From Rhodococcus sp. G-MC3 (GTDB taxonomy: Bacteria > Actinomycetota > Actinomycetes > Mycobacteriales > Mycobacteriaceae), in NCBI RefSeq assembly GCF_030063335.1, contig NZ_JASISW010000016.1, positions 1 through 64,000 on the forward strand: a stretch of DNA of 64,000 nucleotides, written 5' to 3'. A program made the translations under genes and the position numbers. Numbering within the stretch: the stretch's first letter is position 1; every line of letters begins with the position of its first letter. The notes under the pieces were generated by a model that saw nothing but the letters and a program-made list of their open reading frames with translations, was not told the DNA's origin and made no database searches. This document shows, piece by piece, positions 45,022 to 59,507 of the stretch.

Positions 45022-46259
45022 TGCAACCACTGCACGGTGCAGTCAGGTCGTACGCGTGGGGGTCTCGGACCGCACTTGCTCGGCTGCAGGGCCGGTCGGT
45101 GCCCTCGGAGCATCCCGAGGCCGAAATCTGGCTCGGCGCCCATCCGGGTGATCCAGCGAAGCTCGGTTCGGAATCGAGCGGGCGTTCTCTGCTCGCGGCG
45201 ATCGACGCCGACCCCAGCGGGCAACTCGGGTCGCGGACCGCCGAAGACTTCGGTGAGCGCCTTCCATTTCTGCTGAAACTACTTGCTGCCGACGAGCCCT
45301 TGTCGCTGCAGGCTCACCCAAGCTCGGTGCAAGCTGCAGAGGGTTTCGCCAAGGAAGATGCAGCGCGTGTGCCGATCGACTCGTCCGTTCGCAATTACAA
45401 GGACGCCTCGCACAAGCCAGAGCTGATAGTGGCGCTCACCGAGTTCCATGCGCTCGCGGGATTCCGGTGTCCCAGGAAGACAGTCGAGTTCATCGACGCG
45501 TTGGGTGTGGACGCGTTGTCCGGCTACCGATCGCTACTGGCCGATCAGCCCGACGAAGCAGGGCTGAGAACGGTCTTCACGTCGTGGATCACGTTGCCAG
45601 GCCCGGCAATGGATGCTCTGCTGCCGATCGTGGCCGACGGCTGCGTTCGATACCTCTCGACATTGGCTCACTCCGACGGCGGAGAGTTCGTGGCCGAGGC
45701 CCGAACGCTGCTCGAGTTGGGGGAGTCCTACCCGGGAGATGCCGGCGTTCTCGCGGCACTGCTGCTCAATCGTGTGACGCTGGCTCCAGGTCAGGGTCTT
45801 TATCTCGATGCGGGCAACCTGCACGCGTACCTGTCGGGCATGGGTGTCGAAATTATGGCCAACTCCGACAACGTGTTGCGTGGTGGGCTCACGCCGAAGC
45901 ACGTCGACGTCCCAGAACTGCTGCGAGTGCTCGATTTCGAACCAGCCGAGGTTCGCATCCTCGACCCGCAGCCGGTCTCGCCGGCGATGCCGGTCCGCTA
46001 CGACACCCCCGCGCCCGAATTCGCGTTGACGCGGTCGCTGTTGCCGAGCGGCACTTCGGTCGAGTTGGACGGCGAGGGACCACAGATTCTGCTGTGCACC
46101 AGCGGTCGTGTTGCACTCGACGACAAGGAGAGCACGCTCGTCCTCGAACAGGGTGCTGCAGCGTGGGTCTCGGCGTCCGACGCTGCAGTGACCGTGACCG
46201 CGGACTGGGGCGACGCCGAAGTGTTCCGGGCGACAGTAGGTCGGACCGAGTTCCGATAG
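45021..46259 (+). CDS. manA: Mannose-6-phosphate isomerase, class I
   Basis: A 412-residue zinc isomerase interconverting fructose-6-phosphate and mannose-6-phosphate. Zinc-ligand and active-site blocks: EIWLGAHPGDPAKL, SLQAHPS (Gln/His ligands), YKDASHKPELIVAL (Glu and His), and YLDAGNLHAYLSGMGVEIMA (His and Arg). The C-terminal cupin follows. The GTG start overlaps the preceding TAG. Together with pmmA and manB it completes the route from fructose-6-phosphate to GDP-mannose. Confidence 0.94.
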   Translation: MQPLHGAVRSYAWGSRTALARLQGRSVPSEHPEAEIWLGAHPGDPAKLGSESSGRSLLAAIDADPSGQLGSRTAEDFGERLPFLLKLLAADEPLSLQAHPSSVQAAEGFAKEDAARVPIDSSVRNYKDASHKPELIVALTEFHALAGFRCPRKTVEFIDALGVDALSGYRSLLADQPDEAGLRTVFTSWITLPGPAMDALLPIVADGCVRYLSTLAHSDGGEFVAEARTLLELGESYPGDAGVLAALLLNRVTLAPGQGLYLDAGNLHAYLSGMGVEIMANSDNVLRGGLTPKHVDVPELLRVLDFEPAEVRILDPQPVSPAMPVRYDTPAPEFALTRSLLPSGTSVELDGEGPQILLCTSGRVALDDKESTLVLEQGAAAWVSASDAAVTVTADWGDAEVFRATVGRTEFR

Positions 46260-46340
46260 TTGTGTGTTGCGTCGAACGGCACAGCGTTCGGCGAACCGAC
46301 CATGAGTGACGCGTATCGCACTTAGGGTGTTACCAAAGGG

Positions 46341-46390
46341 GTCCGAGTGACTTCGCAGGCGCGATCCGCCTACGGCGAAGTTGCTCGGAC
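46341..46390 (+). ncRNA. Long leader hairpin before the APC permease
   Basis: Three stacked stems in one 50-nt arm: GTCCGAG (46341-46347) with CTCGGAC (46384-46390), CTTCGC (46351-46356) with GCGAAG (46375-46380), and AGGCG (46357-46361) with CGCCT (46367-46371) around a CGATC loop. A symmetric 3x3 internal loop and a 3-nt bulge separate them. It ends 24 nt before the permease ATG and has no T-run, so it looks like a 5' leader element, not a terminator. Confidence 0.6.
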
Positions 46391-46414
46391 AAACTATGTC
46401 GACAGGGTGAAAAG

Positions 46415-47923
46415 ATGGAACAAGAGCGCGCGCCGAAGACCCCTCGTAAGACGGGGATCTTCAGAACAAAATCGGTCGAACAATCGATGCGTGACACGGA
46501 TGAGCCGGATACCAAACTGCGCAAGGAACTCACATCGTGGGACTTGACGGTGTTCGGTGTGGCAGTGGTTATCGGAGCAGGAATCTTCACGTTGACCGCG
46601 CGCACCGCGGGCAACGTTGCGGGTCCCTCGGTATCGCTGGCTTTCGTCCTGGCGGCAGTGTCCTGCGGCTTGGCTGCTCTCTGCTACGCCGAGTTCGCAT
46701 CGACAGTTCCGGTGGCAGGCAGCGCCTACACGTTCTCTTACGCGACGTTCGGTGAGTTCATTGCCTGGATCATCGGCTGGGACCTCATTCTGGAATTTGC
46801 TTTGGCGTCTTCCGTGGTCGCAAAGGGCTGGTCTTTGTATCTAGGAGAGGTTCTCGGATCGGTGTCGCCTACGGTGTCGATCGGTCCACTGGATTTGGAC
46901 TGGGGTGCGCTTGTCATTGTTCTGATCATCACGGCACTCTTGGCATCGGGGACGAAATTGTCGTCCCGGGTGTCGTTGATCATCACCGCGATCAAAGTGG
47001 CCGTGGTTCTTCTTGTCGTCATTGTCGGTGCGTTCTACATCAAGGCCGAGAACTACTCGCCGTACATCCCGCCCTCCGCCCAAGGTGAGACGGCCGACGG
47101 AATTCACCAATCGCTGTTTGCGTTCGTGACGGGTGCAGGCGGAAGCACCTTCGGGTGGTACGGCCTGCTGGCTGCTGCGAGCTTGGTGTTCTTCGCGTTC
47201 ATCGGCTTCGACGTCGTCGCTACCACGGCCGAGGAAGCCAAGGAACCGCAGAAAGCGTTGCCGCGAGGCATTCTCGGTTCTTTGGTGATCGTGACCATTC
47301 TTTACGTAGCGGTCACCTTGGTATTGACAGGAATGGTGAAGTACACCGAGCTTGCAGGCGACAGTTCGACATTGGCCACCGCATTCGAACTGAACGGCCT
47401 GACGTGGGCCAAGAACATCATCTCGTTCGGCGCCCTTGCCGGTCTCACGACGGTAGTCATGGTCTTGATGCTCGGTCAGACGCGCGTACTGTTCGCGATG
47501 TCGCGTGACGGGCTCATGCCGCGTGGTCTCGCTCATACGGGCAAGCGCGGAACCCCAGTCCGAATTACTCTGATCGTCGGGTTCGTCGTTGCGATTCTCG
47601 CGGCGTTCTTCCCGATCGGAACACTCGAAGAAATGGTCAACATCGGGACGCTGTTCGCGTTCGTCCTCGTCTCGATCGGCGTGGTCGTTTTGCGCCGAAC
47701 TCGTCCCGACCTCGAGCGTGGGTTCAAGGTTCCGTTGATGCCGTGGATTCCGATCCTCGCCGTCATTGCCTGCTTGTGGCTGATGGTCAATCTATCGGTG
47801 GAGACCTGGCTCAGGTTCCTGGTCTGGATGGCGCTCGGAGTTGTCGTGTATTTCGCCTACAGCAGACGAAATGCCGACAAGACGATGCTTGAACGTGAGC
47901 GAGCGCGTTCCGCTGATCAATAG
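46415..47923 (+). CDS. APC family amino acid permease (CAT type)
   Basis: A 502-residue transporter with about 12 to 14 transmembrane helices. The family signature is in helix 1 (VFGVAVVIGAGIFTLTARTA), with CYAEFASTVPVAGSAYTFSY in helix 3 and FFAFIGFDVVATTAEEAKEPQKALP in helix 6, typical of cationic or broad-range amino acid uptake. It corresponds to Rv3253c. It follows manA by 155 bp, a gap that holds a strong leader hairpin, so its expression may be set separately at the RNA level. The precise substrate cannot be read from the sequence. Confidence 0.9.
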   Translation: MEQERAPKTPRKTGIFRTKSVEQSMRDTDEPDTKLRKELTSWDLTVFGVAVVIGAGIFTLTARTAGNVAGPSVSLAFVLAAVSCGLAALCYAEFASTVPVAGSAYTFSYATFGEFIAWIIGWDLILEFALASSVVAKGWSLYLGEVLGSVSPTVSIGPLDLDWGALVIVLIITALLASGTKLSSRVSLIITAIKVAVVLLVVIVGAFYIKAENYSPYIPPSAQGETADGIHQSLFAFVTGAGGSTFGWYGLLAAASLVFFAFIGFDVVATTAEEAKEPQKALPRGILGSLVIVTILYVAVTLVLTGMVKYTELAGDSSTLATAFELNGLTWAKNIISFGALAGLTTVVMVLMLGQTRVLFAMSRDGLMPRGLAHTGKRGTPVRITLIVGFVVAILAAFFPIGTLEEMVNIGTLFAFVLVSIGVVVLRRTRPDLERGFKVPLMPWIPILAVIACLWLMVNLSVETWLRFLVWMALGVVVYFAYSRRNADKTMLERERARSADQ

Positions 47924-48156
47924 GATCCGTCCAGGAGGACTGGTCGTATCAACTGTTACCACTGCAGTGACTGTTGTCCGCTAAGTATTCGGGCCGACTC
48001 CCCGATGCCGACTGGATGCCTCGACCTCAATGCGACGAACCGGACACCGATGGTGGCCCGAGCCGGCCGGGGAGCGCGGCGCGGAAGGTAGCGCGAACAG
48101 AACCAGCGTCGACCCGATAGCCTGGAGCAGGAATTCAACGCAAGAGGAGAGGGAAG

Positions 48157-49662
<1,506 letters not shown>

Positions 49663-49686
49663 TCGAGCCGAAACGCACTTAGTTCC

Positions 49687-50352
49687 ATGGGCACACTGGT
49701 TGTGATCGAGGGAGTCGACGGCGCGGGCAAGAACACGCTCGCCCGTCGGCTCGTTTCGTCATGGGAACGCGATGATCTGGACGTCGTTCGTATCGGATTT
49801 CCGCGCTATGAGGTTTCGGTGCACGCGGACCTTGCGGCCGAGGCACTGCGCGGCGACCACGGAGATACGGCATCGAGCGTCCATGCGATGGCTTTGCTGT
49901 TTGCGTTGGATCGCAGGGACGCGGCAGTCGAGCTTCGAGAGCTGTTGTCCCGCAACCACATCGTTCTTCTCGATCGATATGTTGCATCGAACGCCGCGTA
50001 TACCGCGGCGAGGCTGGAACAGTCGGCGGACGGCGAGGCGGTCGAATGGATTCGATCGCTGGAGTTCGACCGTTTCGGGGTTCCCGTACCCGATGTACAA
50101 ATTCTGCTCGATGTGTCCGTCGAGCTCGCGGCTCAGCGCGCTGCATCCCGAGAAAGCGAGGACGCATCGCGCGTGCGGGATGTGTACGAGCGAGACGGGT
50201 CACTACAATCTCGTACCTCGGCGGTATACGGGGAACTGGCCGCGTTGGACTGGGCATCGCCGTGGCGAGTCGTCGGTGCCGACGTCGATCCCGATCGACT
50301 CGCCGCCGACGTGTTCAATCAGCCATGTGGCGGCATGAAAGTGACAACATAG
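49687..50352 (+). CDS. tmk: Thymidylate kinase
   Basis: A 221-residue dTMP kinase making dTDP for DNA synthesis. The P-loop is VVIEGVDGAGKNTLARRL (Asn where many have Thr or Ser), the base-binding DRR(D) region is VLLDRYVASNAAYTAARLE, and the LID-side helix follows. It is the actinobacterial form that lacks the usual short LID arginine signature. It starts 24 nt after ahcY and ends 4 nt before mtrA, so it heads a tight tmk-mtrA-mtrB-lpqB run, the mycobacterial order (Rv3247c-Rv3244c). Confidence 0.94.
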   Translation: MGTLVVIEGVDGAGKNTLARRLVSSWERDDLDVVRIGFPRYEVSVHADLAAEALRGDHGDTASSVHAMALLFALDRRDAAVELRELLSRNHIVLLDRYVASNAAYTAARLEQSADGEAVEWIRSLEFDRFGVPVPDVQILLDVSVELAAQRAASRESEDASRVRDVYERDGSLQSRTSAVYGELAALDWASPWRVVGADVDPDRLAADVFNQPCGGMKVTT

Positions 50353-50356
50353 GACC

Positions 50357-51034
50357 ATGAAGCCTCGGATTCTTGTAGTCGACGACGATTCGGCCTTGGC
50401 CGAAATGCTCACCATCGTCCTTCGCGGCGAGGGTTTCGAACCGTTCGTGGTCGGAGACGGCACGCTGGCGTTGGCTGCGGTTCGCGAGAACCGGCCCGAT
50501 CTGGTCCTGCTCGATCTGATGCTTCCCGGCATGAACGGCATCGATGTGTGCCGTGTGCTGCGCGCCGATTCCGGCGTTCCGATCGTGATGCTGACCGCGA
50601 AGACGGACACCGTCGACGTAGTGCTCGGCCTCGAATCGGGTGCCGACGACTACATCATGAAGCCGTTCAAGCCCAAGGAACTTGTTGCCCGTGTTCGCGC
50701 ACGGCTGCGCCGCACCGAGGACGAGCCGGCTGAATTGCTGTCGATCGCGGACATCGTCATCGACGTACCCGCGCACAAGGTGAGCCGCGGAGACGAGCTC
50801 GTATCGCTCACCCCGCTGGAGTTCGATCTACTGGTGGCACTTGCTCGCAAGCCTCGACAGGTATTCACGCGTGAGGTGCTGCTCGAGCAGGTGTGGGGTT
50901 ACCGCCATGCCGCCGACACGCGCCTGGTCAACGTGCACGTACAGCGACTGCGCGCGAAGGTCGAGAAGGATCCGGAGAATCCCGAGGTCGTGTTGACCGT
51001 GAGAGGGGTCGGCTACAAGGCCGGACCACCGTGA
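50357..51034 (+). CDS. mtrA: MtrA response regulator
   Basis: A 225-residue OmpR-family regulator: receiver with DD(9-10), phospho-acceptor Asp53 in [11 protein letters not shown], Thr80 and Lys102 (MKPFKPKEL); winged helix with [20 protein letters not shown] and [20 protein letters not shown]. MtrA controls cell division, cell-wall hydrolases and replication in mycolata and is essential in M. tuberculosis. The stop overlaps the mtrB GTG by 3 bases (GTGA). Confidence 0.96.
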   Translation: MKPRILVVDDDSALAEMLTIVLRGEGFEPFVVGDGTLALAAVRENRPDLVLLDLMLPGMNGIDVCRVLRADSGVPIVMLTAKTDTVDVVLGLESGADDYIMKPFKPKELVARVRARLRRTEDEPAELLSIADIVIDVPAHKVSRGDELVSLTPLEFDLLVALARKPRQVFTREVLLEQVWGYRHAADTRLVNVHVQRLRAKVEKDPENPEVVLTVRGVGYKAGPP

Positions 51035-52824
51035 TCTGGGGTACTCCGTCACGGCGCAGAATCAACGGAACGTTCTCGCCGCTCCTGCGCTGGTTCAGAA
51101 CGCTCGGTACATCGATCGGCCATGCCTGGCGTCGGTCGTTGCAACTCAGAGTCGTCGTGTCGACTCTGACTTTGTCGTTGGTGGTCATCACGATCCTCGG
51201 GGCCGTTCTCACCGGCCAGATCACCGATCGGTTACTGGAAGCGAAAATCACCGCGGCAACCGAGGAACTCGAACGCTCGCGCACCACCGTCGAAGGCGCG
51301 CTTGCCGGTGCCGAGGACTCGACGGGTGTGAGCGCGAGGTTGGAACGAGCGCGTGCTCAGCTGACGAATCGCGATGTCGATTCGGGCCAGACGTCGGGCT
51401 CGGCCGGTACGTTCGATCCGGTGTTGATCGTCAGGGGTGACGGCGTTCGAGAGGACGCGTCGCTCGGCCCGGCAGAACAGATCCCGCAGAGCCTGCGCAA
51501 CTTTGTGCAGAAGGGTCTCATCAGCTGGCAGTACGCGACGGTGAATGACAAAGAGCAAGGCGGCTATTCGGGCCCCGCGATCATCTTCGGCACACCGACG
51601 GCGTCGGACATCGCTGACCTCGAGCTGTACCTGGTGTTCCCACTCGGAAGCGAAGAGCGCACCCTCTCGTTGGTTCGAGGAACACTGCTTATTGGCGCGG
51701 TTGTCCTGCTCGTGCTGCTGGCGGCGATCTCCATGCTGGTGGCTCGACAGGTGGTGCTTCCGATCCGGTCTGCCTCCCGCATCGCGGTGCGATTCGCCGA
51801 CGGCCGATTGAAGGAGCGGATGCCGGTGCGCGGGGAGGACGACATGGCCCGTCTGGCGATGTCGTTCAACGAGATGGCCGAGAGCCTGTCCAAACAGATC
51901 ACCCAACTCGAGGAGTTCGGCAGCCTCCAGCGGCGATTCACCTCCGACGTCAGCCACGAACTTCGAACGCCTCTCACCACCGTCCGTATGGCCGCAGACC
52001 TGATTCACGACGGCAGCGCCAACCTCGATCCCGCGTTGAAGCGGTCCTCGGAGTTGTTGGTGAACGAACTCGACAGATTCGAGACGCTCCTCGGCGACCT
52101 GTTGGAGATCAGCCGGCACGACGCCGGTGTCGCCGAGCTCGCGGCCGAACAGCTCGATCTGCGGATGTGTGCTCGCGCCGCGGTGTCCACCGTGCGCCAC
52201 CTTGCACGCGACTCGGGAACCGAGGTCGTGGTCGACATGCCAGAGCACGCAGTTATCGCGGAGGTCGATCCGCGCCGGGTCGAACGTATCCTGCGGAATC
52301 TTCTTGCGAACGCGCTCGACCACGGCGAAGGCCGTCCGGTACTTCTTCGGCTGCGAGCCAATGCCGATGCAGCCGCGTTCGTGGTCCGCGATCAGGGGAT
52401 TGGACTGCGGCCGGGTGAGGAGAAACTTGTGTTCAATCGCTTCTGGCGCTCGGATCCGTCACGGGTGCGCAGATCCGGTGGCACCGGACTCGGATTGGCA
52501 ATCAGTGTGGAGGACGCACGTCTGCACGAGGGCAAGCTCGAGGCGTGGGGAGCAGTGGGCGAAGGTGCCTGCTTCCGCCTGACGCTTCCGTTGATTCGCG
52601 GGCACAAGGTTATCGGGAGCCCACTTCCGCTCAAGCCGAGCACGAGGCGTTACACCCAGGGGCAACCGTTGCCATCCGCGCAGTCGGGGCAGGTTCTGCC
52701 CACTGCAGGTCCGGCACGCGAGCTCGATACTGAGAAGTCGGACGGTCAGCAGTCCGTCTCGGCAGGCGCATCGTCGTCCATTGCAGTCGAGCCGGAACAC
52801 GACGACACGGCGGAGAACCAGTGA
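51031..52824 (+). CDS. mtrB: MtrB sensor histidine kinase
   Basis: A 597-residue kinase: transmembrane helices at about 38-60 and 215-238 around an extracytoplasmic domain of some 150 residues, HAMP, the H box [20 protein letters not shown] with His309, and the ATPase domain with [24 protein letters not shown] and [17 protein letters not shown]. The long hydrophilic C-terminal tail (about 545-597) is low complexity. MtrB senses envelope or division state and signals to MtrA. GTG start inside the mtrA stop; the stop is inside the lpqB start, so all three are coupled. Confidence 0.95.
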   Translation: MIWGTPSRRRINGTFSPLLRWFRTLGTSIGHAWRRSLQLRVVVSTLTLSLVVITILGAVLTGQITDRLLEAKITAATEELERSRTTVEGALAGAEDSTGVSARLERARAQLTNRDVDSGQTSGSAGTFDPVLIVRGDGVREDASLGPAEQIPQSLRNFVQKGLISWQYATVNDKEQGGYSGPAIIFGTPTASDIADLELYLVFPLGSEERTLSLVRGTLLIGAVVLLVLLAAISMLVARQVVLPIRSASRIAVRFADGRLKERMPVRGEDDMARLAMSFNEMAESLSKQITQLEEFGSLQRRFTSDVSHELRTPLTTVRMAADLIHDGSANLDPALKRSSELLVNELDRFETLLGDLLEISRHDAGVAELAAEQLDLRMCARAAVSTVRHLARDSGTEVVVDMPEHAVIAEVDPRRVERILRNLLANALDHGEGRPVLLRLRANADAAAFVVRDQGIGLRPGEEKLVFNRFWRSDPSRVRRSGGTGLGLAISVEDARLHEGKLEAWGAVGEGACFRLTLPLIRGHKVIGSPLPLKPSTRRYTQGQPLPSAQSGQVLPTAGPARELDTEKSDGQQSVSAGASSSIAVEPEHDDTAENQ

Positions 52825-54599
52825 CCGGCCGGGACGTGAAGTGGACGGTCGCGCTCGCTGTCATCGCTGTCGTGACGCTCGTGGCCGGGTGTGCGAGCCT
52901 TCCTGAATCATCGAGTCCCCAGGCAATCGGATCGCTCACAGCGGGCGCTGCGTCCACCACCCCTCCGCAGCCTTCCCCAGGCCGCGAGCCGGACCGGCTG
53001 GTTCGCGACTTCGTGACCGCAAGCTCGAGTTCCGCGAACCGGCATCAAGCAGCAAGACAATTCCTCACGAGCTCTGCGTCGAGCAACTGGGACGACAGCG
53101 CGAAAACTGTGATCGCGGACAAGATCGATCTGCTGTCCGGTCCTCGGACAGACGACGAAGCCGAGTTCACATTGCGATCCAATACCGTCGGCCTGCTCGC
53201 ACCCGGAGGCGATTACCAGGCGGGCGCAGGCACCGTCGACTCGACGATCAAGATGACGAAGGTCGACGGGGAGTGGAGAATCGACGAACTTCCGCCGGGC
53301 GTCATCCTCGACCGATCTCAATTCTTCGCCGCCTACCAACGCCAATCGCTGTTCTTCGTCGATCCATTGGGCGCGGCGCTGGTACCAGATGTGCGGTGGG
53401 TCAGTGGATCTACAGACCAGCTGGCCAATCAGCTCGTGCAGTTGCTGATCGACGGCCCGAAATCAACGCTTGCGCCTGCAGTGTCCAACGAACTGGGAAC
53501 CGACATCGGAATCCGCGGTCCCATCACCAGGGCCGACGGCTCGACAAGCCAGGGCGGAAGTCGCGCGGGCGGCGTCAGAATCGATTTCGGTGGTCTGCAA
53601 TCGGTCGACTCGATGAGCCGCGTGCTCCTCGCCGCGCAGGTGGTGTGGACGCTTGCCTCTGCTGACGTCGCCGGACCCTACGTTCTACTCGCCGACGGAC
53701 AACCACTGGACAACAGTAAACCCGACGGCTGGACGACGGCTGATGTGGAATCTCTCGATCCTGAAGCGTCCTCCGACTCCGATGTCGGATTGCATGCTTT
53801 GGTCTCGGGCCAGTTGGTGTCGGTCGACGACGTCGGCACGACGCCGGTGCCCGGCTACTTCGGTAGCGTCCAGAACCTCCGGTCTGTTGCGTTGTCCACC
53901 GACGGCACGCTCGTCGCAGGTGTGGCCGATACCGGCAGGCCCGCGCCCGAACCGTCGTCGACCCTCATGATCGGTGGCTCGGACAGCGGTGCGTTCCCTG
54001 TCGCGGAAGGTCAATCGATCACCAGACCTACGTGGGGCGTGGACAACAACGCCGCCTGGGCGGTCATCGACGGGACGAATGTGATTCGGGCTGCTCGTGA
54101 TCCAGCGAACGGTCAGGTGTCTGTTCTTCCGGTGGATGCTGGAGCCATCACCGCGCTCGGCGCGCGAATTACCGATCTCCGACTTTCTCGTGACGGGGTC
54201 CGAGCGGCGATGATCGTCGACGGCCTTGTCTACGTGGCAACCGTGGTGCGCCAGGCCAACGGGCTGTATTCGCTGCTCTCGCCGAAAGCTGTGGCAAACG
54301 GGCTCGGCAGCGATGCCCTCGCCCTCGACTGGAGTACCGGCGACACAGTCGTAGTCGTACGAATAGCAACCGATGTCCCAGTGGTTCAGGTGACGACAGA
54401 CGGCTCCCGTTTGGACGCTTTGCCCAGTCGAAACCTGACGGCCCCGGTGCTGTCGGTCGATGCGTCCCCGACAACCGAATATGTCGCAGACTCTCGAGCT
54501 GTTTTCCAGCTCAACAACAGTGATCCAGCAGGCGATCGGTATTGGCGTGAAGTGGCAGGCCTCGCCGGAGTGAAAGCAACGCCGATCCTGCCCGGCTGA
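52821..54599 (+). CDS. lpqB: LpqB lipoprotein (MtrAB accessory)
   Basis: A 592-residue lipoprotein with a signal peptide and lipobox VAGC (lipidated Cys24). The N-terminal GerMN-like domain comes first (about residues 60-300; [20 protein letters not shown], then [20 protein letters not shown]), and a beta-propeller-like half follows ([40 protein letters not shown]). LpqB binds the sensor domain of MtrB and modulates the MtrAB signal in mycobacteria. The GTG overlaps the mtrB stop. It should sit on the outer face of the plasma membrane. Confidence 0.94.
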   Translation: MTGRDVKWTVALAVIAVVTLVAGCASLPESSSPQAIGSLTAGAASTTPPQPSPGREPDRLVRDFVTASSSSANRHQAARQFLTSSASSNWDDSAKTVIADKIDLLSGPRTDDEAEFTLRSNTVGLLAPGGDYQAGAGTVDSTIKMTKVDGEWRIDELPPGVILDRSQFFAAYQRQSLFFVDPLGAALVPDVRWVSGSTDQLANQLVQLLIDGPKSTLAPAVSNELGTDIGIRGPITRADGSTSQGGSRAGGVRIDFGGLQSVDSMSRVLLAAQVVWTLASADVAGPYVLLADGQPLDNSKPDGWTTADVESLDPEASSDSDVGLHALVSGQLVSVDDVGTTPVPGYFGSVQNLRSVALSTDGTLVAGVADTGRPAPEPSSTLMIGGSDSGAFPVAEGQSITRPTWGVDNNAAWAVIDGTNVIRAARDPANGQVSVLPVDAGAITALGARITDLRLSRDGVRAAMIVDGLVYVATVVRQANGLYSLLSPKAVANGLGSDALALDWSTGDTVVVVRIATDVPVVQVTTDGSRLDALPSRNLTAPVLSVDASPTTEYVADSRAVFQLNNSDPAGDRYWREVAGLAGVKATPILPG

Positions 54600-54674
54600 C
54601 CTTCGATGATCGCTGACCTTCGATATCGGTTGCTAGCGGCCTTTCGTGTCGGACTCCTCGGTGATACTGCGCGG

Positions 54675-55394
54675 ATGACTTCTGATGCGAGTGCCGGCTT
54701 GTTGGCATCGTTGGTGGACCTCGTACTACCGCGTGAGTGCGGCGGGTGCGAGCGGACCGGAAGTCTGTGGTGCGGCCAGTGCGACGCCGCGCTGAGAGTT
54801 CCGCCGATTTCCTTGCGCCCCCGCGTGGATCCGGGAGTGCCCTGCTGGGCACTCGGCCCTTACTCGGGTCCTCGGCGCTCGGCGGTTCTCGCCTTGAAGG
54901 AGCGCAATCGGCGCGACCTTGCTCGGCCACTCGGGAGTGCCGTCGCCGCTGCAGTGAATCATCTGCGGGTCTTCGGTCACATCGACCCTCCCGAGTTGGG
55001 GGAGCTCATGATGATTCCTGCACCCACCCGTGCGCGTGCTGCGCGGGCGCGCGGAGGAGACCCGGTGGAACGTTTCGCGGTCGCCGCAGCAGCGGCTCTG
55101 GACCCCGAGCGCGTCACCGTCTCCAGCGTGTTGCGGATGCGGCGAGGTGTACGCGATTCGGTGGGACTTTCGGCACCGGATCGGGCGGCGAACGTCGCGG
55201 GACGAATCGCAATCGGTGCACCGGGACGGGCTCGCTCCAACAACGAACTTCGCCGTCGCTTCGGGACACTCGACCGGTCTATCCTGCTCATCGACGATGT
55301 GTTGACCACCGGCGCCACAGCACACGAATCCGTCTGTGTTCTAAAGGATTCGGGGATTGACGTCGACGGCGTTCTGGTGATCGCCGCGGTGTGA
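54675..55394 (+). CDS. comF: ComF family phosphoribosyltransferase-like protein
   Basis: A 239-residue ComF protein. The N-terminus has a zinc-ribbon-like pair of CxxC motifs (CGGC and CGQC), and the C-terminal half is a phosphoribosyltransferase fold with the PRPP loop SILLIDDVLTTGATAHES. ComF homologues are linked to DNA uptake and recombination in bacteria with competence; in actinobacteria the role is open. The ATG at 54675 is chosen because conserved sequence begins just after; an ATG at 54606 would add 23 non-family residues. It is the last gene of the mtrAB operon and is followed by an intrinsic terminator. Confidence 0.88.
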   Translation: MTSDASAGLLASLVDLVLPRECGGCERTGSLWCGQCDAALRVPPISLRPRVDPGVPCWALGPYSGPRRSAVLALKERNRRDLARPLGSAVAAAVNHLRVFGHIDPPELGELMMIPAPTRARAARARGGDPVERFAVAAAAALDPERVTVSSVLRMRRGVRDSVGLSAPDRAANVAGRIAIGAPGRARSNNELRRRFGTLDRSILLIDDVLTTGATAHESVCVLKDSGIDVDGVLVIAAV

Positions 55395-55400
55395 AACCTG

Positions 55401-55432
55401 TTGGCCGGATCGATATCCGCGTGGCCAATTTT
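55401..55432 (+). terminator. Intrinsic terminator after comF
   Basis: TTGGCC (55401-55406) pairs with GGCCAA (55423-55428), with an inner GGAT/ATCC stem, followed directly by TTTT. It begins 6 nt after the comF stop and should end the tmk-mtrAB-lpqB-comF transcript. Confidence 0.65.
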
Positions 55433-55534
55433 CGATGAACGGTGGCACACGAGCAGATGACCGACTAACGTCGCGGACACGCCTTTCGTACGGGCGAGGC
55501 GACTTCTTTTGCGGAGGTGATGCGGCTGCACGTG

Positions 55535-55560
55535 ATGCCGAATGGTTCCCCACTCGGCAT
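55535..55560 (+). promoter_or_regulatory. Hairpin in the hpf leader
   Basis: ATGCCGA (55535-55541) pairs with TCGGCAT (55554-55560) around a 12-nt loop, 50 nt before the hpf start. It has no T-run. It may be part of a 5' leader. Confidence 0.35.
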
Positions 55561-55610
55561 GAGCACTTGCCGCGTCGCACCGGCGGCGCGACCGATTTCG
55601 GGAGGTACGC

Positions 55611-56279
55611 GTGACGACCCCTTCACAAGCTTCGGTTTTCTTCGACGAGAAGCCTTCTGACGAGTCCACCAAGACCCATGCCGACGTTGTGGTCAAAGGC
55701 CGCAACGTCGAGATCCCAGACCACTTCCGGATATACGTGTCCGAGAAACTCGCCAGGCTCGAACGCTTCGATCCATCCATCCACTTGTTCGACGTCGAGC
55801 TGCAGCACGAGCGCAATCGCAGACAGGCCAAGGCGTGCCAGCGCGTGGAAATCACAGCCAAGGGCAAAGGGCCGGTGGTTCGTGCAGAGGCCTGTGCCGA
55901 CAGTTTTTATGCCGCTCTCGAATCGGTGACGTCCAAGTTGGAGAACCGGTTGCGCCGGACCAAAGATCGTCGCAAGGTCCACTACGGCGAAAAGACCCCC
56001 GTCTCCGTGGCCGAGGCCACGGCGGTACTGGCGGAGGACGACAGCCTCGCGCTCGACCCCGATGTCAAACTCGACTCGTTCGAGGACGAACCAACGGGGC
56101 CCGGTCAGATTGTGCGCACCAAGATTCACTCGGCCGCGCCGATGAGTGTGGACGACGCGCTGTACGAGATGGAACTCGTCGGTCACGATTTCTTCCTCTT
56201 TCACGACAGCGCGACCGACCGTCCCTCGGTCGTGTATCGCAGACACGCATTCGACTACGGGTTGATCAGGCTCACCTGA
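55611..56279 (+). CDS. hpf: Long-form ribosome hibernation promoting factor
   Basis: A 222-residue long HPF (Rv3241c). The N-terminal HPF/YfiA domain (VVKGRNVEIPDHFRIYVSEK, then KLARLERFDPSIHLFDVELQ and RVEITAKGKGPVVRAEACAD) binds the 30S decoding site; the C-terminal dimerisation domain (IVRTKIHSAAPMSVDDALYE, HDFFLFHDSATDRPSVVYRR) pairs ribosomes as inactive 100S particles. A GTG start with GGGAGG upstream. Family members are induced in stationary phase or hypoxia. A strong stem follows its stop. Confidence 0.95.
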   Translation: MTTPSQASVFFDEKPSDESTKTHADVVVKGRNVEIPDHFRIYVSEKLARLERFDPSIHLFDVELQHERNRRQAKACQRVEITAKGKGPVVRAEACADSFYAALESVTSKLENRLRRTKDRRKVHYGEKTPVSVAEATAVLAEDDSLALDPDVKLDSFEDEPTGPGQIVRTKIHSAAPMSVDDALYEMELVGHDFFLFHDSATDRPSVVYRRHAFDYGLIRLT

Positions 56280-56299
56280 CCAAAGTTCCGCTACCGTAG

Positions 56300-56339
56300 G
56301 CAGGCCCGACTCGGGATGAAAACCCCAGGTCGGGCCTGC
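56300..56339 (+). terminator. Hairpin terminator between hpf and secA1
   Basis: An 11-bp perfect stem, GCAGGCCCGAC (56300-56310) with GTCGGGCCTGC (56329-56339), around an 18-nt loop, 20 nt after the hpf stop. No U-run follows, as is common in high-GC actinobacteria. It could also be read as part of the secA1 leader. Confidence 0.55.
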
Positions 56340-56502
56340 TGCGGTGTGGTGGGTTTACGGCGCACTGCGCAGCAACGCCTACCATGGACGCGTCGGGTTC
56401 ACTCCTGACGCCGCAGACGGCGTCCGGAGAGCTGATCACCGAGAGTTCGATGCCCTGTGTATTACCGATTTCCGTAACCGAGGATCGAGGACGAGAAAGC
56501 CC

Positions 56503-59448
<2,946 letters not shown>

Positions 59449-59471
59449 AAGAGCACTTGCTGTGGGGCAGA

Positions 59472-59507
59472 TCGCTTCGGGCCGGGGGGTCACCCGACTC
59501 GAAGCGA
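59472..59507. terminator. Possible bidirectional terminator between secA1 and the Rv3235-like gene
   Basis: TCGCTTCG (59472-59479) pairs with CGAAGCGA (59500-59507) across a G/C-rich loop. It lies 23 nt after the secA1 stop and spans the stop of the convergent gene. There is no T-run on either side. Confidence 0.35.

Noticed and set aside
47924..48156. Possible S-adenosylhomocysteine riboswitch before ahcY
   Set aside because: I could not find the conserved core of the known SAH riboswitch; only a short palindrome is present.
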